From Corynebacterium sp. (GTDB lineage: Bacteria > Actinomycetota > Actinomycetes > Mycobacteriales > Mycobacteriaceae): a stretch of DNA of 64,000 nucleotides. The DNA lies in the NCBI RefSeq assembly GCF_030532715.1, contig NZ_JAUNKO010000005.1, positions 216,407 to 280,406 of the forward strand, written 5' to 3'. A program made the translations under genes and the position numbers. Positions 1 through 8,993 of the stretch are shown here, in pieces. Every line of letters begins with the position of its first letter. The stretch's first letter is position 1. The notes beneath the pieces are model-generated. The model saw nothing but the letters and a program-made list of their open reading frames with translations, was not told where the DNA came from and made no database searches.

Positions 1-1003
1 CGGTGGACATGATCGCCGCCATCACCGCGGCCATCACTATCCCCACCCCCGCGCTCGGCAGCACGATCTTCGCAGTTTCAAAAATGGCCTGTTGGGGATC
101 ATCCAAATTCGGCAGAATCAGCAACGCAAACACCCCGATAATGTAGGGCGCGGGGATAAACAGAAGGTTAAACACCGTGGAATACACGCCGGCGCTGCGG
201 GCCACGGAAGGTTGTTTCATGGCCATGTGTGACACCACCACGTGCGGCCACCCCATATAGCCAATGGAAAACAGCAACAATGCGCCGAGGATCACGCCCC
301 ATTGCCCCTGATAGCTTAATTCCGCGCCCCACATGGTGAGCAAATTCGGGTTCATATTGCCCACCTGCTCATTGCCAGAAGTAAAGCCACCGACGTGTTG
401 CAATGTGGCTATGAAAATCCACACCATGCCGATCAACATCACAATCGCTTGCACAAAATCCGTATATGCCACGGCGAGGTACCCGCCGAGAAAGGTGTAC
501 AACACAATGACACCCACAGCGATTAGCAGCGATATTTCGAAGCTAAACCCAGTGACGGAGGCAAGCCCAGAACCGCCCGCTATGAATTGCGAAAGCACGT
601 ACAAAAACAGGCAGATGAGCGCCACTGGCGCGGCAACGATCCGAACCCACTTACTTTCATATCGGTGTTCGAGGTATTCGATGGATGTTAACGAGCCGAG
701 CTTTTGTGAAAGTTTGCGCATCCGGCGCCCCAACACGGAGAGGTTAATGATGCCGCCGCCGATGTCGCCGAGGGCGTACCACATGCTGAAATAGCCCTGC
801 GTATACGCGAGCGAACCGGCCCCGAGGAACATATACCCCGACATTGAGGAAGATTGCAGGCGCAGCGCCGTCACCGCCGGCCCGAGCGAGCGATCCCCGA
901 GCAAATAGCTTTCAGAGTCACTGGAGGAACGCTTCGCCGTCCACACCCCGATGCCGGCCATGGCGGCGAAGTAGATAATCAAAAATACCAGCGGCAGGCT
1001 CAT
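1..1003 (-). CDS. Sodium:solute symporter (SSS family), C-terminus beyond the left edge
   Basis: About 334 N-terminal residues are visible, starting MSLPLVFLIIYFAAMAG; the rest lies beyond base 1. The protein is a chain of hydrophobic helices. The segment GGYLAVAYTDFVQAIVML matches the SSS-family signature (compare PutP, PanF), and the early SSSMSGYMFLG stretch resembles the sodium-site helix of this fold. It should be a Na+-coupled importer in the plasma membrane. The start overlaps the stop of a 45-residue membrane protein by 4 bases (ATGA), so the two are translationally coupled. It is divergent from amidohydrolase and hydantoinase genes, so a hydantoin, dihydropyrimidine, ureido acid or beta-alanine substrate is possible. 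That is inference: pantothenate or proline would fit the sequence equally well. Confidence 0.85.
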   Translation of the reverse strand, partial: MSLPLVFLIIYFAAMAGIGVWTAKRSSSDSESYLLGDRSLGPAVTALRLQSSSMSGYMFLGAGSLAYTQGYFSMWYALGDIGGGIINLSVLGRRMRKLSQKLGSLTSIEYLEHRYESKWVRIVAAPVALICLFLYVLSQFIAGGSGLASVTGFSFEISLLIAVGVIVLYTFLGGYLAVAYTDFVQAIVMLIGMVWIFIATLQHVGGFTSGNEQVGNMNPNLLTMWGAELSYQGQWGVILGALLLFSIGYMGWPHVVVSHMAMKQPSVARSAGVYSTVFNLLFIPAPYIIGVFALLILPNLDDPQQAIFETAKIVLPSAGVGIVMAAVMAAIMST

Positions 1004-1137
1004 GCGTTCGCCCCTGTTTCAACCTCGTCGGCGAGGTGCCAGTCTTTGCTGATCACCCAAAAGGCCGCCGTATAGAGAATCCAAAACACTGACACGCCGA
1101 CGACGGCGACAACAGTAAACGTGGGTAAGCCGAACAT
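1000..1137 (-). CDS. Small one-helix symporter accessory protein (45 aa)
   Basis: The frame runs MFGLPTFTVVAVVGVSVFWI to EVETGANA. It has one transmembrane helix (about residues 5-28) and a short charged cytoplasmic tail. GAGGGGATGATGCC precedes the ATG as a ribosome site. The stop overlaps the symporter start by 4 bases. Tiny one-helix proteins encoded just before SSS or NSS transporters are a known arrangement, annotated as small accessory subunits. The role here is inferred from size, topology and coupling. No alternative function is apparent. Confidence 0.75.
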   Translation of the reverse strand: MFGLPTFTVVAVVGVSVFWILYTAAFWVISKDWHLADEVETGANA

Positions 1138-1360
1138 GGCATCATCCCCTCACAAACACGAAGAAATTTATGTCTTAGGTCACACTCAAGCATTGGAGTG
1201 TCACTTCCGATAGCTGCATTCTGTGCACAAAACCCAACAATGTTGACATTCTGTACCTTGTCTGGCTTCTTTCACGCGCGGTTCAATGGTGTCAACGGGG
1301 TCAACGCAGCACACCAACAGCCAGCGACACCCCCACCGACCAGGCACAAAGGAGTTCGAC
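1138..1360. promoter_or_regulatory. Divergent intergenic region of the symporter and amidohydrolase genes, with an operator-like inverted repeat
   Basis: This 223-bp space separates two divergent transcription units. An interrupted inverted repeat lies at 1179-1204 (gtcacactc / gagtgtcac, core CACTC-N8-GAGTG), suitable for a dimeric regulator. TTGACA at 1243-1248 could be a plus-strand -35 box, but no good -10 lies 16-18 bases downstream. A short direct repeat gtcaacg(g) lies near 1291-1306. No gene was found here. Confidence 0.35.
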
Positions 1361-2656
1361 ATGACCGACCATCACGCAACCGCCGACGCGTTCGACGAGG
1401 CGACGTTTTTAGCGGACTTTCACTACACCACCAGGTTCGGCGCGACTGCCGCGAACGGGGTGGACCGCCAAGCCGGAACCGCCGAGCATGGCGCAATCCG
1501 CGATTGGTTTACCGCCCGCGCGCGCGATTTAGGTTTCACCATCAAGGTCGATGAAATAGGAAATGTGTTCGCATCTTTGGAGTTTGTGCCGGGCGCCGAT
1601 CACGTATACCTCGGCTCGCACCTCGATAGCCAACCACTGGGCGGCAGGTTCGACGGTACGTACGGGGTGATGGCCGCCCTCTACGCGGCCGCCCGCATCA
1701 AAGCGCTTGCCGACGCCGCGGAACTCACCCCCACCCACAACATTACGGTTGTGGATTGGTTTAACGAGGAAGGCGCTCGGTTCGTTCCCTCGCTGATGGG
1801 TTCAAACGTGTTCGCGGGGTTTTGGGATTTGCAGGCGACACTGGAAACCAAAGACCCCAAGGGAGTTACCGTCCGCGAAGCGCTCGAACAAATCGGCTAC
1901 CTCGGCGCGGACACTCCCCCGCCGATCGGCAGCTACGCGGAGCTGCACATCGAGCAGGGGCGGGTGCTGGAACGTGAGGGCATTACCATCGGCGCGGTGG
2001 ATCAATCCTGGTACACCCAAAAACTAGTGGTGCAGGTGCTTGGCGAACAATCGCACACTGGGGCGACCATCATGGCGGATCGGCATGACGCACTCGTCGC
2101 AGCCTCCGAGATCGTACTGCTTGCAGAACGGGTTGTTGCCGGCTTCGAACCCGAGCAAATCGTCACTTCTGTAGGCAAATTCGATGTGCTGCCCAATTCC
2201 CCGATCGTGGTACCGCGCCAGGTGGACCTTGTCATTGATATCCGTGCCAATGAGCGCGCGGACGTGGAGAAAGCTCGCGACCTGCTCAAAGAGCAGATTC
2301 AAGAGGTTGCGCAGCGGCGCGAGCTCACCATCACGGCCGAGGATTTTGATATTCGCGATATTCAGCATTACCCCGTCGAAGGCATGGAATTGACGGAAAA
2401 GGCGTGCGCGGATGCGCGGGCGTCGGTACGCCGAATGCGCACCATGGCGGGCCACGACTCCGTGGTGATGAACCGGATCGTACCGGCAGTGATGGTGTTT
2501 ATCCCTTCCATTGGCGGTATCTCCCACTGCGAACGCGAGTTCACTACCGATGAGGACATGGTCACCGGTGTTGAAGTACTCACTGACATCGCCCTACGCA
2601 TGGTTACTGGGGCGCTCGACGATGTTGCGCCCGGCGAACCCCACACGGAATCCTAA
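1361..2656 (+). CDS. M20-family N-carbamoyl-amino-acid / ureidopropionate amidohydrolase
   Basis: This 431-residue enzyme belongs to the M20/M28 Zn-dependent allantoate amidohydrolase, beta-ureidopropionase and L-N-carbamoylase group. Those enzymes hydrolyse an N-carbamoyl group to CO2, ammonia and an amino acid. Family marks in order are GSHLDSQPLGGRFDGTYG (metal His/Asp), WFNEEGARF (metal and catalytic Glu), AELHIEQG (metal His), the dimerisation-domain stretch SVGKFDVLPNSPIVVP and a C-terminal GGISHCERE with the last metal His. The start at 1361 is chosen over an upstream ATG because AAAGGAG precedes it at proper spacing. It is followed 61 bases later by a dihydropyrimidinase, which would make its substrate. 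Chirality and exact substrate cannot be read from sequence. Confidence 0.9.
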   Translation: MTDHHATADAFDEATFLADFHYTTRFGATAANGVDRQAGTAEHGAIRDWFTARARDLGFTIKVDEIGNVFASLEFVPGADHVYLGSHLDSQPLGGRFDGTYGVMAALYAAARIKALADAAELTPTHNITVVDWFNEEGARFVPSLMGSNVFAGFWDLQATLETKDPKGVTVREALEQIGYLGADTPPPIGSYAELHIEQGRVLEREGITIGAVDQSWYTQKLVVQVLGEQSHTGATIMADRHDALVAASEIVLLAERVVAGFEPEQIVTSVGKFDVLPNSPIVVPRQVDLVIDIRANERADVEKARDLLKEQIQEVAQRRELTITAEDFDIRDIQHYPVEGMELTEKACADARASVRRMRTMAGHDSVVMNRIVPAVMVFIPSIGGISHCEREFTTDEDMVTGVEVLTDIALRMVTGALDDVAPGEPHTES

Positions 2657-2717
2657 CCCAGCCTCACCCCACAGCGACCACCACCACGGCCAACCATTCG
2701 AAGGAGAGTTTGCACGC

Positions 2718-4139
2718 ATGACCACCACGTTTATTCACGGCGGGACCGTGGTTTCGGCCACCGGCAAGCATCGCGCAGATGTGCTTATCGACGGTGAGAC
2801 CATCGCCGCAGTCCTCGACCCAAACTCAGTGTTGCTGGGACACGATCTCAAAGAATCCGCCGACCAGGCCATCGACGCGACAGGGATGTATGTAGTACCG
2901 GGCGGCATCGACGCCCACACGCACATGGAGATGCCGTTCGGCGGGACTACCGCCGCGGACACGTTTGAAACGGGCACCCGCGCGGCAGCGTGGGGCGGCA
3001 CCACCACGATCATCGACTTCGCCATCCAACGCTATGGCGAACGCGTATTTGATGGTTTGGAAGCGTGGCACAACAAAGCCCGCGGCGAATGCGCGATCGA
3101 CTACGGCTTCCACCAGATCATCGGCGAAGTGAACGTCGACTCCCTTCAGGCCATGGAACGTCTGCCCGATGAAGGCGTGTCCAGCTACAAAATGTTCATG
3201 GCATACCCCGGCGTGTTTTACAGTGACGACGCCCAGATTTACCAAGCGATGCGAAAAGCCGCCGACACCGGGCTGCTCACCATGATGCACGCCGAAAACG
3301 GACCTGCCATCGATGCGATGGTGGCCGAACTGCTCGCCCAAGGAAAAACGGACCCGTACTATCACGGCGTCGCCCGCGCCTGGCAAATGGAGGAAGAAGC
3401 CACGCACCGTGCGATCATGCTTGCGAATCTCACGGGGGCGCCGCTGTATGTGGTGCATGTGTCTGCCAAGCAAGCGGTGCATCAACTCGCAGCCGCGCGC
3501 GACGGCGGGCACAACGTGTTTGGTGAAACCTGCCCCCAATACCTATATCTTTCCCTCGAAGATCAACTCGGCGCGCCCGGCTTCGAGGGGGCGAAATGGG
3601 TATGCTCCACGCCGTTGCGCTCCAAGCATGAGCACCACCAAGATCACATGTGGCAGGCGCTACGCACCAACGACATCCAAATGGTATCCACGGATCACTG
3701 CCCGTTCTGCTTCAAAGAGCAAAAGGAACTCGGCCTTGGTGACTTCTCTAAAATTCCAAACGGTATCGGTTCGGTGGAGCATCGGATGGACTTGATGTAC
3801 CAGGGCGTGGTCAATGGCAATATTTCCCTCGAGCGCTGGGTGGAAATCACGGCAACCACGCCTGCGCGAATGTTCGGCTTATACGGCAAGAAGGGCGTGA
3901 TCGCGCCGGGCGCGGACGCCGATATTGTGCTGTACAACCCCAATGGTCACACCAAAATCGGCATCAATGACACCCACCACATGAACATGGATCACTCCGC
4001 CTGGGAAGGCTTTGAAATCCAAGGCCATGTGGATACCGTGCTTTCCCGCGGGCGCGTGCTCATTCGTGATAACGAATACGTCGGCTCCAAAGGCCACGGC
4101 AACTACCTCCATCGAGGCGCTTGTCAATATTTGATCTAG
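2718..4139 (+). CDS. hydA: Dihydropyrimidinase / D-hydantoinase
   Basis: This 473-residue cyclic amidohydrolase opens the ring of dihydrouracil, dihydrothymine or 5-substituted hydantoins to N-carbamoyl amino acids. Binuclear-metal residues are visible: GGIDAHTHMEMPFGG, the carboxylated lysine in SYKMFMAYPG, HAENG, VVHVSAKQ, and the Asp in STDHCPF. AAGGAGAGTTTGCACGC precedes the chosen ATG; the longer frame upstream overlaps the preceding gene. Together with the upstream amidohydrolase it would convert dihydropyrimidines or hydantoins to beta- or alpha-amino acids. A dihydropyrimidine dehydrogenase was not seen, so either it lies left of the window or the pathway takes up reduced rings or hydantoins directly. 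Confidence 0.92.
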   Translation: MTTTFIHGGTVVSATGKHRADVLIDGETIAAVLDPNSVLLGHDLKESADQAIDATGMYVVPGGIDAHTHMEMPFGGTTAADTFETGTRAAAWGGTTTIIDFAIQRYGERVFDGLEAWHNKARGECAIDYGFHQIIGEVNVDSLQAMERLPDEGVSSYKMFMAYPGVFYSDDAQIYQAMRKAADTGLLTMMHAENGPAIDAMVAELLAQGKTDPYYHGVARAWQMEEEATHRAIMLANLTGAPLYVVHVSAKQAVHQLAAARDGGHNVFGETCPQYLYLSLEDQLGAPGFEGAKWVCSTPLRSKHEHHQDHMWQALRTNDIQMVSTDHCPFCFKEQKELGLGDFSKIPNGIGSVEHRMDLMYQGVVNGNISLERWVEITATTPARMFGLYGKKGVIAPGADADIVLYNPNGHTKIGINDTHHMNMDHSAWEGFEIQGHVDTVLSRGRVLIRDNEYVGSKGHGNYLHRGACQYLI

Positions 4140-4176
4140 GCGGCAGCCGCTCGGGGTTGAGCTGTGTGCGCTGGCC

Positions 4177-5406
4177 TCACGTGTCGAGGCCGGCGGCCTG
4201 CCGCAACTCCGCCACGCGGTTGGCACGCTCCCACGGCAAGTCCAAATCGGGGCGTCCAAAATGACCGTAGGCGGCTGTTTGCGCATAGATTGGGCGGCGC
4301 AGATCCAACTCGCGAATGATCGCAGCCGGGCGCAAGTCGAACACCTTGGCTACGGCTGCTTGGATTGCTTGGTCATCCAAGCCGTCCGCCGCAGTACCGA
4401 AGGTTTCCACATACAGCCCCACTGGCTTCGCGCGCCCAATTGCGTATGCGACCTGCACCTCCACACGGTCGGCAAGGCCCGCGGCAACCACGTTTTTGGC
4501 CACCCACCGCATGGCGTACGCCGCAGACCGGTCCACCTTGCTGGGGTCTTTGCCGGAGAATGCTCCACCACCGTGACGAGCCATCCCGCCATAGGTGTCC
4601 ACGATGATTTTGCGGCCGGTCAAACCCGCGTCCCCCATCGGGCCACCAAGGATGAACGAACCGGACGGGTTCACCAGCAGCTGCAAATCATCCCCGACAT
4701 ACTGTTCAAGCCCGGCCTCCGCAATCACCCAATCGACCACATGCTCGCGCAGCTGTTGCGCCAGCCAAGCTTGAGTCACGTCCGGATCGTGCTGGGTAGA
4801 AATCACCACTGTGTTCAAATGGCTGGGAAGATTATCGCTAGTGTAAGCGAACGTCACCTGGGTTTTGCCGTCAGGACGCAAATGCGGGACAATGCCCTCC
4901 TTGCGCACCTGGGTGAGCCGGCGCGCAAGTTGATGGGCTACAGAAATCGGCAGCGGCATGTACTCTGGGGTTTCGTTGGTGGCATACCCGAACATGAGTC
5001 CCTGGTCGCCGGCGCCGCTGCGGTCATCCTCTTCAACCTCGCCGCCGGAGCGCACCTCATGTGAATTATCGACACCCGCGCCAATCTCCTGGCTTTGCTC
5101 ACCAATCGCCACCGTCACGCCGCACGTAGTGCCGTCGAAACCAACTTCAGATGAAGTAAAACCAATATCCCGCAGCTTGTTGCGAACCAACTGCGGGATT
5201 TCTACGTAACCACCGCACCGAACTTCACCTACGATGTGCACCAAACCAGTGGTCACCACGGTTTCCACGGCAACTCGGGAACACGGATCCACGCTCAGCA
5301 TGGCGTCCAAAATGGTGTCCGAAATGGCGTCGCAAATCTTGTCCGGGTGGCCTTCGGTCACAGATTCGCTGGTGAATAGGCGGTACTGCGCCTCAGGTAG
5401 CTCCAT
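4177..5406 (-). CDS. metK: S-adenosylmethionine synthetase
   Basis: MetK (409 aa) makes S-adenosylmethionine from methionine and ATP in the cytoplasm. It shows the family signatures [16 protein letters not shown] at the N-terminus (ATP-binding His and Mg-binding Asp), [15 protein letters not shown] near residue 130 and the phosphate-binding [16 protein letters not shown]. Full family length. The start ATGGAGCTACC follows AAGGATTTGAAGTA. A TAGAC-N6-GTCTA element 57 bases upstream indicates control by the sulfur regulator McbR. It is convergent with the hydantoinase gene; no terminator hairpin with a T-run was seen in the 37-bp gap. Confidence 0.97.
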   Translation of the reverse strand: MELPEAQYRLFTSESVTEGHPDKICDAISDTILDAMLSVDPCSRVAVETVVTTGLVHIVGEVRCGGYVEIPQLVRNKLRDIGFTSSEVGFDGTTCGVTVAIGEQSQEIGAGVDNSHEVRSGGEVEEDDRSGAGDQGLMFGYATNETPEYMPLPISVAHQLARRLTQVRKEGIVPHLRPDGKTQVTFAYTSDNLPSHLNTVVISTQHDPDVTQAWLAQQLREHVVDWVIAEAGLEQYVGDDLQLLVNPSGSFILGGPMGDAGLTGRKIIVDTYGGMARHGGGAFSGKDPSKVDRSAAYAMRWVAKNVVAAGLADRVEVQVAYAIGRAKPVGLYVETFGTAADGLDDQAIQAAVAKVFDLRPAAIIRELDLRRPIYAQTAAYGHFGRPDLDLPWERANRVAELRQAAGLDT

Positions 5407-5462
5407 TACTTCAAATCCTTATGCTTCAAACGCGCGCGAAGATGCGCCAGACAACATCAATC

Positions 5463-5478
5463 TAGACTAAGCGGTCTA
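5463..5478. promoter_or_regulatory. McbR-type operator upstream of metK
   Basis: The sequence TAGAC-TAAGCG-GTCTA is an exact match to the palindrome TAGAC-N6-GTCTA known for McbR, the TetR-type repressor of methionine and cysteine genes in Corynebacterium glutamicum. It lies between coaBC and metK, so it most likely represses a metK promoter. McbR itself is not in the window. Confidence 0.8.
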
Positions 5479-5517
5479 AATGAGCAACTGCGCACCACAC
5501 CCCCACCACGCGCCGCG

Positions 5518-6732
5518 TCAGCGCCCCACTGCCTCAATCACATCCCAAATTTGCGCCGCCACCTCAAACTTGGTGCCGGGCGCTACCTCAATGACGTCAC
5601 CGTCGGCGGTCAGCACCCAACCTGCGTTCGTGGCTTGGCCGAACACTTTTCCGTTGCCGACCTCATTACACATAAGAACGTCGCAGCCCTTGCGTCGCAA
5701 TTTATCTTTGCCATGTTCGAGGGCGCTGTGTTTCGAATCTCCGGTTTCGGCCGCGAAGCCGACGATGGTTTGCCCCGGCCGCCGGTCAGCGACCAGCCCG
5801 GCGAGAATATCGGGGTTTTCCACCAACTCCAAGCGCGAAAGCGCGTGCGAATCCTTGCCTTTTTTCAACTTCACAGTCGCGGCCTGAGCCGGGCGAACAT
5901 CAGCCACCGCCGCGGCCATCACAATGATATCGGCGTCCGCGGAGGACTCTTCGATAGCTTCCTGCATCTGCACGGCAGATCCGACGCGGATGATCCTGGC
6001 CCCGGGCGGCGTCGGCAAGCTATCCGTAGCGCCGGCCACGACGGTAACGTCCGCCCCGCGCTGCACAGCAACTTCGGCTAGCGCAAAACCCTGCCGACCA
6101 GACGATCGATTACCGAGGTAACGCACTGGGTCGAGGTCTTCCTGTGTTCCCCCCGCGCTGATTACTACGCGCGTGCCCGCCAGCGAACGTTGCAGCGCAT
6201 GCCCCGACATAGCCAATTGCGCCATTGCGGCGATTTGTTCGGGTTCCGGCAAGCGCCCCGGACCGGTATCCTTGCCGGTCAGACGTCCGTGCGCAGGCTC
6301 CAGCACGACGATCCCCCGGTGCCGCAGCGTTTCGACGTTCGCGCGAGTCGCCGCATGATGCCACATTTCGGTGTGCATCGCCGGCGCCACCACGATGGGA
6401 CAGGTCGCTACCAAACAAGTGGCCGTCAGCAAATCATCAGCCCTGCCCGCGACCAAACGGGCGAGCAAATCGGCGGTCGCGGGCGCGATCACCACCAAAT
6501 CCGCCTGCTGCCCAAGATTCACGTGCCGAACCTCATCCACGGCGTCGAACACGGATGTGGAAACAGGGTTGCCAGACAGCGCTTCAAACGTCGCCGCACC
6601 AACGAACTTCAGTGCGGTTGGGGTAGGAACCACGTGCACGCGGTGCCCCTGTTCCGTAAACAAACGCACCAGGTGGCAGGCCTTGTAGGCCGCGATACCG
6701 CCGGAGACGCCGACGACGATGTTCTTACTCAC
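5518..6732 (-). CDS. coaBC: Bifunctional phosphopantothenoylcysteine decarboxylase / phosphopantothenate-cysteine ligase
   Basis: CoaBC (404 aa) catalyses two steps of coenzyme A synthesis: ligation of cysteine to 4'-phosphopantothenate, then FMN-dependent decarboxylation to phosphopantetheine. The N-terminal CoaC half (about 1-180) starts VVGVSGGIAAYK and contains APAMHTEMW with the decarboxylase signature. The CoaB half (about 185-404) has the nucleotide-binding GGTQEDLDPVRYLGN segment and the AAAVADVRP motif. Length is typical. It lies 18 bases after rpoZ in the mihF-gmk-rpoZ-coaBC series. Confidence 0.95.
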   Translation of the reverse strand: MSKNIVVGVSGGIAAYKACHLVRLFTEQGHRVHVVPTPTALKFVGAATFEALSGNPVSTSVFDAVDEVRHVNLGQQADLVVIAPATADLLARLVAGRADDLLTATCLVATCPIVVAPAMHTEMWHHAATRANVETLRHRGIVVLEPAHGRLTGKDTGPGRLPEPEQIAAMAQLAMSGHALQRSLAGTRVVISAGGTQEDLDPVRYLGNRSSGRQGFALAEVAVQRGADVTVVAGATDSLPTPPGARIIRVGSAVQMQEAIEESSADADIIVMAAAVADVRPAQAATVKLKKGKDSHALSRLELVENPDILAGLVADRRPGQTIVGFAAETGDSKHSALEHGKDKLRRKGCDVLMCNEVGNGKVFGQATNAGWVLTADGDVIEVAPGTKFEVAAQIWDVIEAVGR

Positions 6733-6750
6733 GGCGGTGTGTGGGTTCCT

Positions 6751-7029
6751 TTATCCCTCAGTGTGGTCCAACATGCGCGCGTTGATTTCGCTCAACGCGA
6801 TCGTCAGTGGTTTCTGCTGCCCGACGGGCGTCACCAGCGGGCCCACAAACTCGAACACACCTTCATCTGCCTGCTGGTAGTAGCTATTAATCTGGCGGGC
6901 GCGCTTCGCGGCAAAAATCACCAAAGCATACTTGGAGGACACTTTGTCAAGCAGATCGTCGATCGGGGGGTCAGTAATCCCGATCGGAGGATCAAAAACG
7001 TCCTGGTTATTGGCAGTCACGTTAGTCAC
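6751..7029 (-). CDS. rpoZ: RNA polymerase omega subunit
   Basis: RpoZ supports assembly of core RNA polymerase by holding the beta-prime C-terminus. The conserved [23 protein letters not shown] region of the family is present (positions about 28-50), and the 92-residue length fits actinobacterial omega. Two in-frame GTG starts exist, 7035 and 7029. The one at 7029 is chosen because AAAAGG then lies at usable spacing, whereas it would almost touch the start at 7035. It follows gmk by about 36 bases. Confidence 0.93.
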   Translation of the reverse strand: MTNVTANNQDVFDPPIGITDPPIDDLLDKVSSKYALVIFAAKRARQINSYYQQADEGVFEFVGPLVTPVGQQKPLTIALSEINARMLDHTEG

Positions 7030-7065
7030 ATACACCTTTTCAGCAGTGTTTCAATAATAAAAATG

Positions 7066-7638
7066 TTACGCACCGAGCAAAATCGCACGAATATCGGCAA
7101 CCGTTTGTTCGATGTCGTCGTTGACCACAATATGGTCGAACTCGTCTTGGGCGGCCAATTCACCGCGGGCAGTTTCCAAACGACGAGCAATGACGTCCTC
7201 GGATTCAGTGCCACGGCCAGTCAACCGCTGCACCAGCACCTCCCATGACGGGGGCGCAAGAAACACCGAATGAGCTTCCGGCATTTCGCGGACCACATTA
7301 CGGGCGCCGACCAGATCAACCTCAACAAGGACAGGCCGACCCTCAGACAAGGCCTCGCGCACAGGCCCGGCAGGAGTTCCAGAACGCTGCAACCCACCGT
7401 GAATGTCCGCCCACTCGAGCATTTCACCACGGTCAATGGTGTCTTGGAACTGCTCCCACGTTACAAAGAAGTAGTCCCGACCATCCACCTCACCAGGACG
7501 CGGGTCGCGGGTCGTCATGGAGACGCTGAAGTACAGGTCCGGAACCTCATCGCGCAACCGCGCAACAACCGTAGATTTTCCTACGGCAGAAGGGCCGACC
7601 AACACTACGAGGCGACCCAACGAACTAGCTGCAGACAA
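7066..7638 (-). CDS. gmk: Guanylate kinase
   Basis: This 190-residue kinase phosphorylates GMP to GDP with ATP. The P-loop GPSAVGKST is at residues 15-23. The GMP-binding segment [19 protein letters not shown] follows, then the lid-type Arg stretch [12 protein letters not shown]. It sits 16 bases downstream of mihF, the same coupling seen in other corynebacteria and mycobacteria. Nothing is missing or fused. Confidence 0.96.
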   Translation of the reverse strand: MSAASSLGRLVVLVGPSAVGKSTVVARLRDEVPDLYFSVSMTTRDPRPGEVDGRDYFFVTWEQFQDTIDRGEMLEWADIHGGLQRSGTPAGPVREALSEGRPVLVEVDLVGARNVVREMPEAHSVFLAPPSWEVLVQRLTGRGTESEDVIARRLETARGELAAQDEFDHIVVNDDIEQTVADIRAILLGA

Positions 7639-7654
7639 TTACGACGTCCCTGTC

Positions 7655-7981
7655 TTAGTCTTCGTCGCTGAAACCGAAACGCTCCAACAACGCGCGACGC
7701 TGACGGTCACCTAAGCCGCGAAGGCGACGAGTCTGGGCGATCTCCAACTCGTCCATAATCTCCTTAGCCTTCACTTTGCCTACCTTCGGCATTGCTTCAA
7801 GCAACGCCGAAACCTTAGTCTTACCGATGATTTCGTCGGTTTGAGCCTGGGCCAATACCTCCTTGAGGTTGGTGCCACCGCGCTTGAGCTTTTCCTTCAG
7901 CTCTGCACGTGCCTTGCGGGCCTCAGCGGCCTTCGCGAGGGCTTCCTTGCGCTGCTCGTCGGTCAACTTGGGAAGGGCCAC
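7655..7981 (-). CDS. mihF: Actinobacterial integration host factor
   Basis: MihF (108 aa) is a small nucleoid-associated DNA-binding protein specific to actinobacteria. The mature pattern ALPKLTDEQRKEALAKA, the basic helix rich in Lys, Arg and Ala, and the helix-two-turn-helix part with MPKVGKVKAKEIM (HhH-like) match the family. The GTG start at 7981 is preferred over an upstream ATG because GGAGGAACCCC lies directly before it, and the family normally begins (M/V)ALPxLT. It heads the mihF-gmk-rpoZ-coaBC unit behind its own promoter. Confidence 0.95.
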   Translation of the reverse strand: MALPKLTDEQRKEALAKAAEARKARAELKEKLKRGGTNLKEVLAQAQTDEIIGKTKVSALLEAMPKVGKVKAKEIMDELEIAQTRRLRGLGDRQRRALLERFGFSDED

Positions 7982-8080
7982 GGGGTTCCTCCGATTCAAA
8001 TAAACGGTCAATGTTCTTTCGGTAATGTCTACCAGATTTCGGCGGCCTACAGAACACCTGCAGACAACCGAGCCGGGATC

Positions 8081-8107
8081 AGCATAGCACTATCTCGGAA
8101 AAGTCAA
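8081..8107 (-). promoter_or_regulatory. Promoter of mihF-gmk-rpoZ-coaBC
   Basis: On the minus strand TTGACT (8102-8107) is followed, after 15 bases, by TATGCT (8081-8086) with an extended TGC just before it. That is a good housekeeping-type promoter. The start would be near 8074, leaving a leader of roughly 90 bases before the mihF GTG. Confidence 0.6.
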
Positions 8108-8168
8108 AGGTGGGCGCGTCGAAATCCCACGTCGCGAGCCTTGAGAAAGCACGTTTTTATGCCGACAG

Positions 8169-8993
8169 TTACCTGGGAAAACCCGGAAAGCTCAACGCTT
8201 CCCGCGCCACAGATTTCCGCAGGTCAGCCACATGTGGGCCTGCCAACAAAATCCCTCGAGACATGTTCGGGAAGACCAAATGTTCGATGCCTTGAGCGAG
8301 TTCGCTCACATCCGCTGCGGTCGCGCCCTGCGCCCCAACACCGGGCATGAGCACTGGGCCACAAAGATGTTTCAGCTCGGGCGTGTCGGACAGCGTCGCG
8401 CCAACCACGACGCCGACATTGCCAACGCCACTGTGGCGAGCATTATCGGCAGCTGCGCAATCCACTATTTGTTGGCTAAGCGACACCCCGGAAGCGTCCA
8501 CGCAATCCTGCACCTGACGGCCCTCCGGGTTCGAGGTAGCAGCCAACACAAACACTCCTCTACCCGTACGTTCAGCCAGCGTTAACGCAGGCGCCAACGC
8601 ACCATAACCCAGGTAAGGGGATACTGTGACCGCATCGGAAACCAACGGGGAATCGTCGTCCAACCAAGCGGTGGCATACGCGGCCATGGTGGACCCAATA
8701 TCGCCCCGCTTGGCGTCGGCGACCACCAACGCCCCCTGCGCGCGCAGGGCCGCGATCGTCTGTTCGAGGATTTCGAAGCCGGCGGAACCGAAGGCCTCAT
8801 AGAAGGCTACCTGCGGCTTGACCAGGGCGACGGTATCCCCAAACGCTTCCACACACACGCGCGAAAACTCTGCCAGGCCATGCACATTCACTGGCAACGA
8901 CCACTGCTCGAGGAGCGCGGGGTGCGGGTCAATACCGACGCACAGGCGGCTGCGGGCGGCCGCGACGTCGAGAAGCTGTTCGCCGAAGGTCAT
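8169..8993 (-). CDS. pyrF: Orotidine 5'-phosphate decarboxylase
   Basis: PyrF (274 aa) converts OMP to UMP, the last step of de novo UMP synthesis. It is the longer, actinobacterial type-2 form. [15 protein letters not shown] near the N-terminus and the catalytic [12 protein letters not shown] (Lys/Asp network) are visible, as is GVGAQGAT at the phosphate site. Its ATG overlaps the carB stop by 4 bases (ATGA), so it is the last gene of the pyrR-pyrB-pyrC-carA-carB-pyrF operon. Confidence 0.95.
   Translation of the reverse strand: MTFGEQLLDVAAARSRLCVGIDPHPALLEQWSLPVNVHGLAEFSRVCVEAFGDTVALVKPQVAFYEAFGSAGFEILEQTIAALRAQGALVVADAKRGDIGSTMAAYATAWLDDDSPLVSDAVTVSPYLGYGALAPALTLAERTGRGVFVLAATSNPEGRQVQDCVDASGVSLSQQIVDCAAADNARHSGVGNVGVVVGATLSDTPELKHLCGPVLMPGVGAQGATAADVSELAQGIEHLVFPNMSRGILLAGPHVADLRKSVAREALSFPGFPR

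Noticed and set aside
5407-5517. SAM riboswitch before metK
   Set aside because: No expression-platform hairpin or SAM-aptamer core is present; the McbR operator explains regulation.
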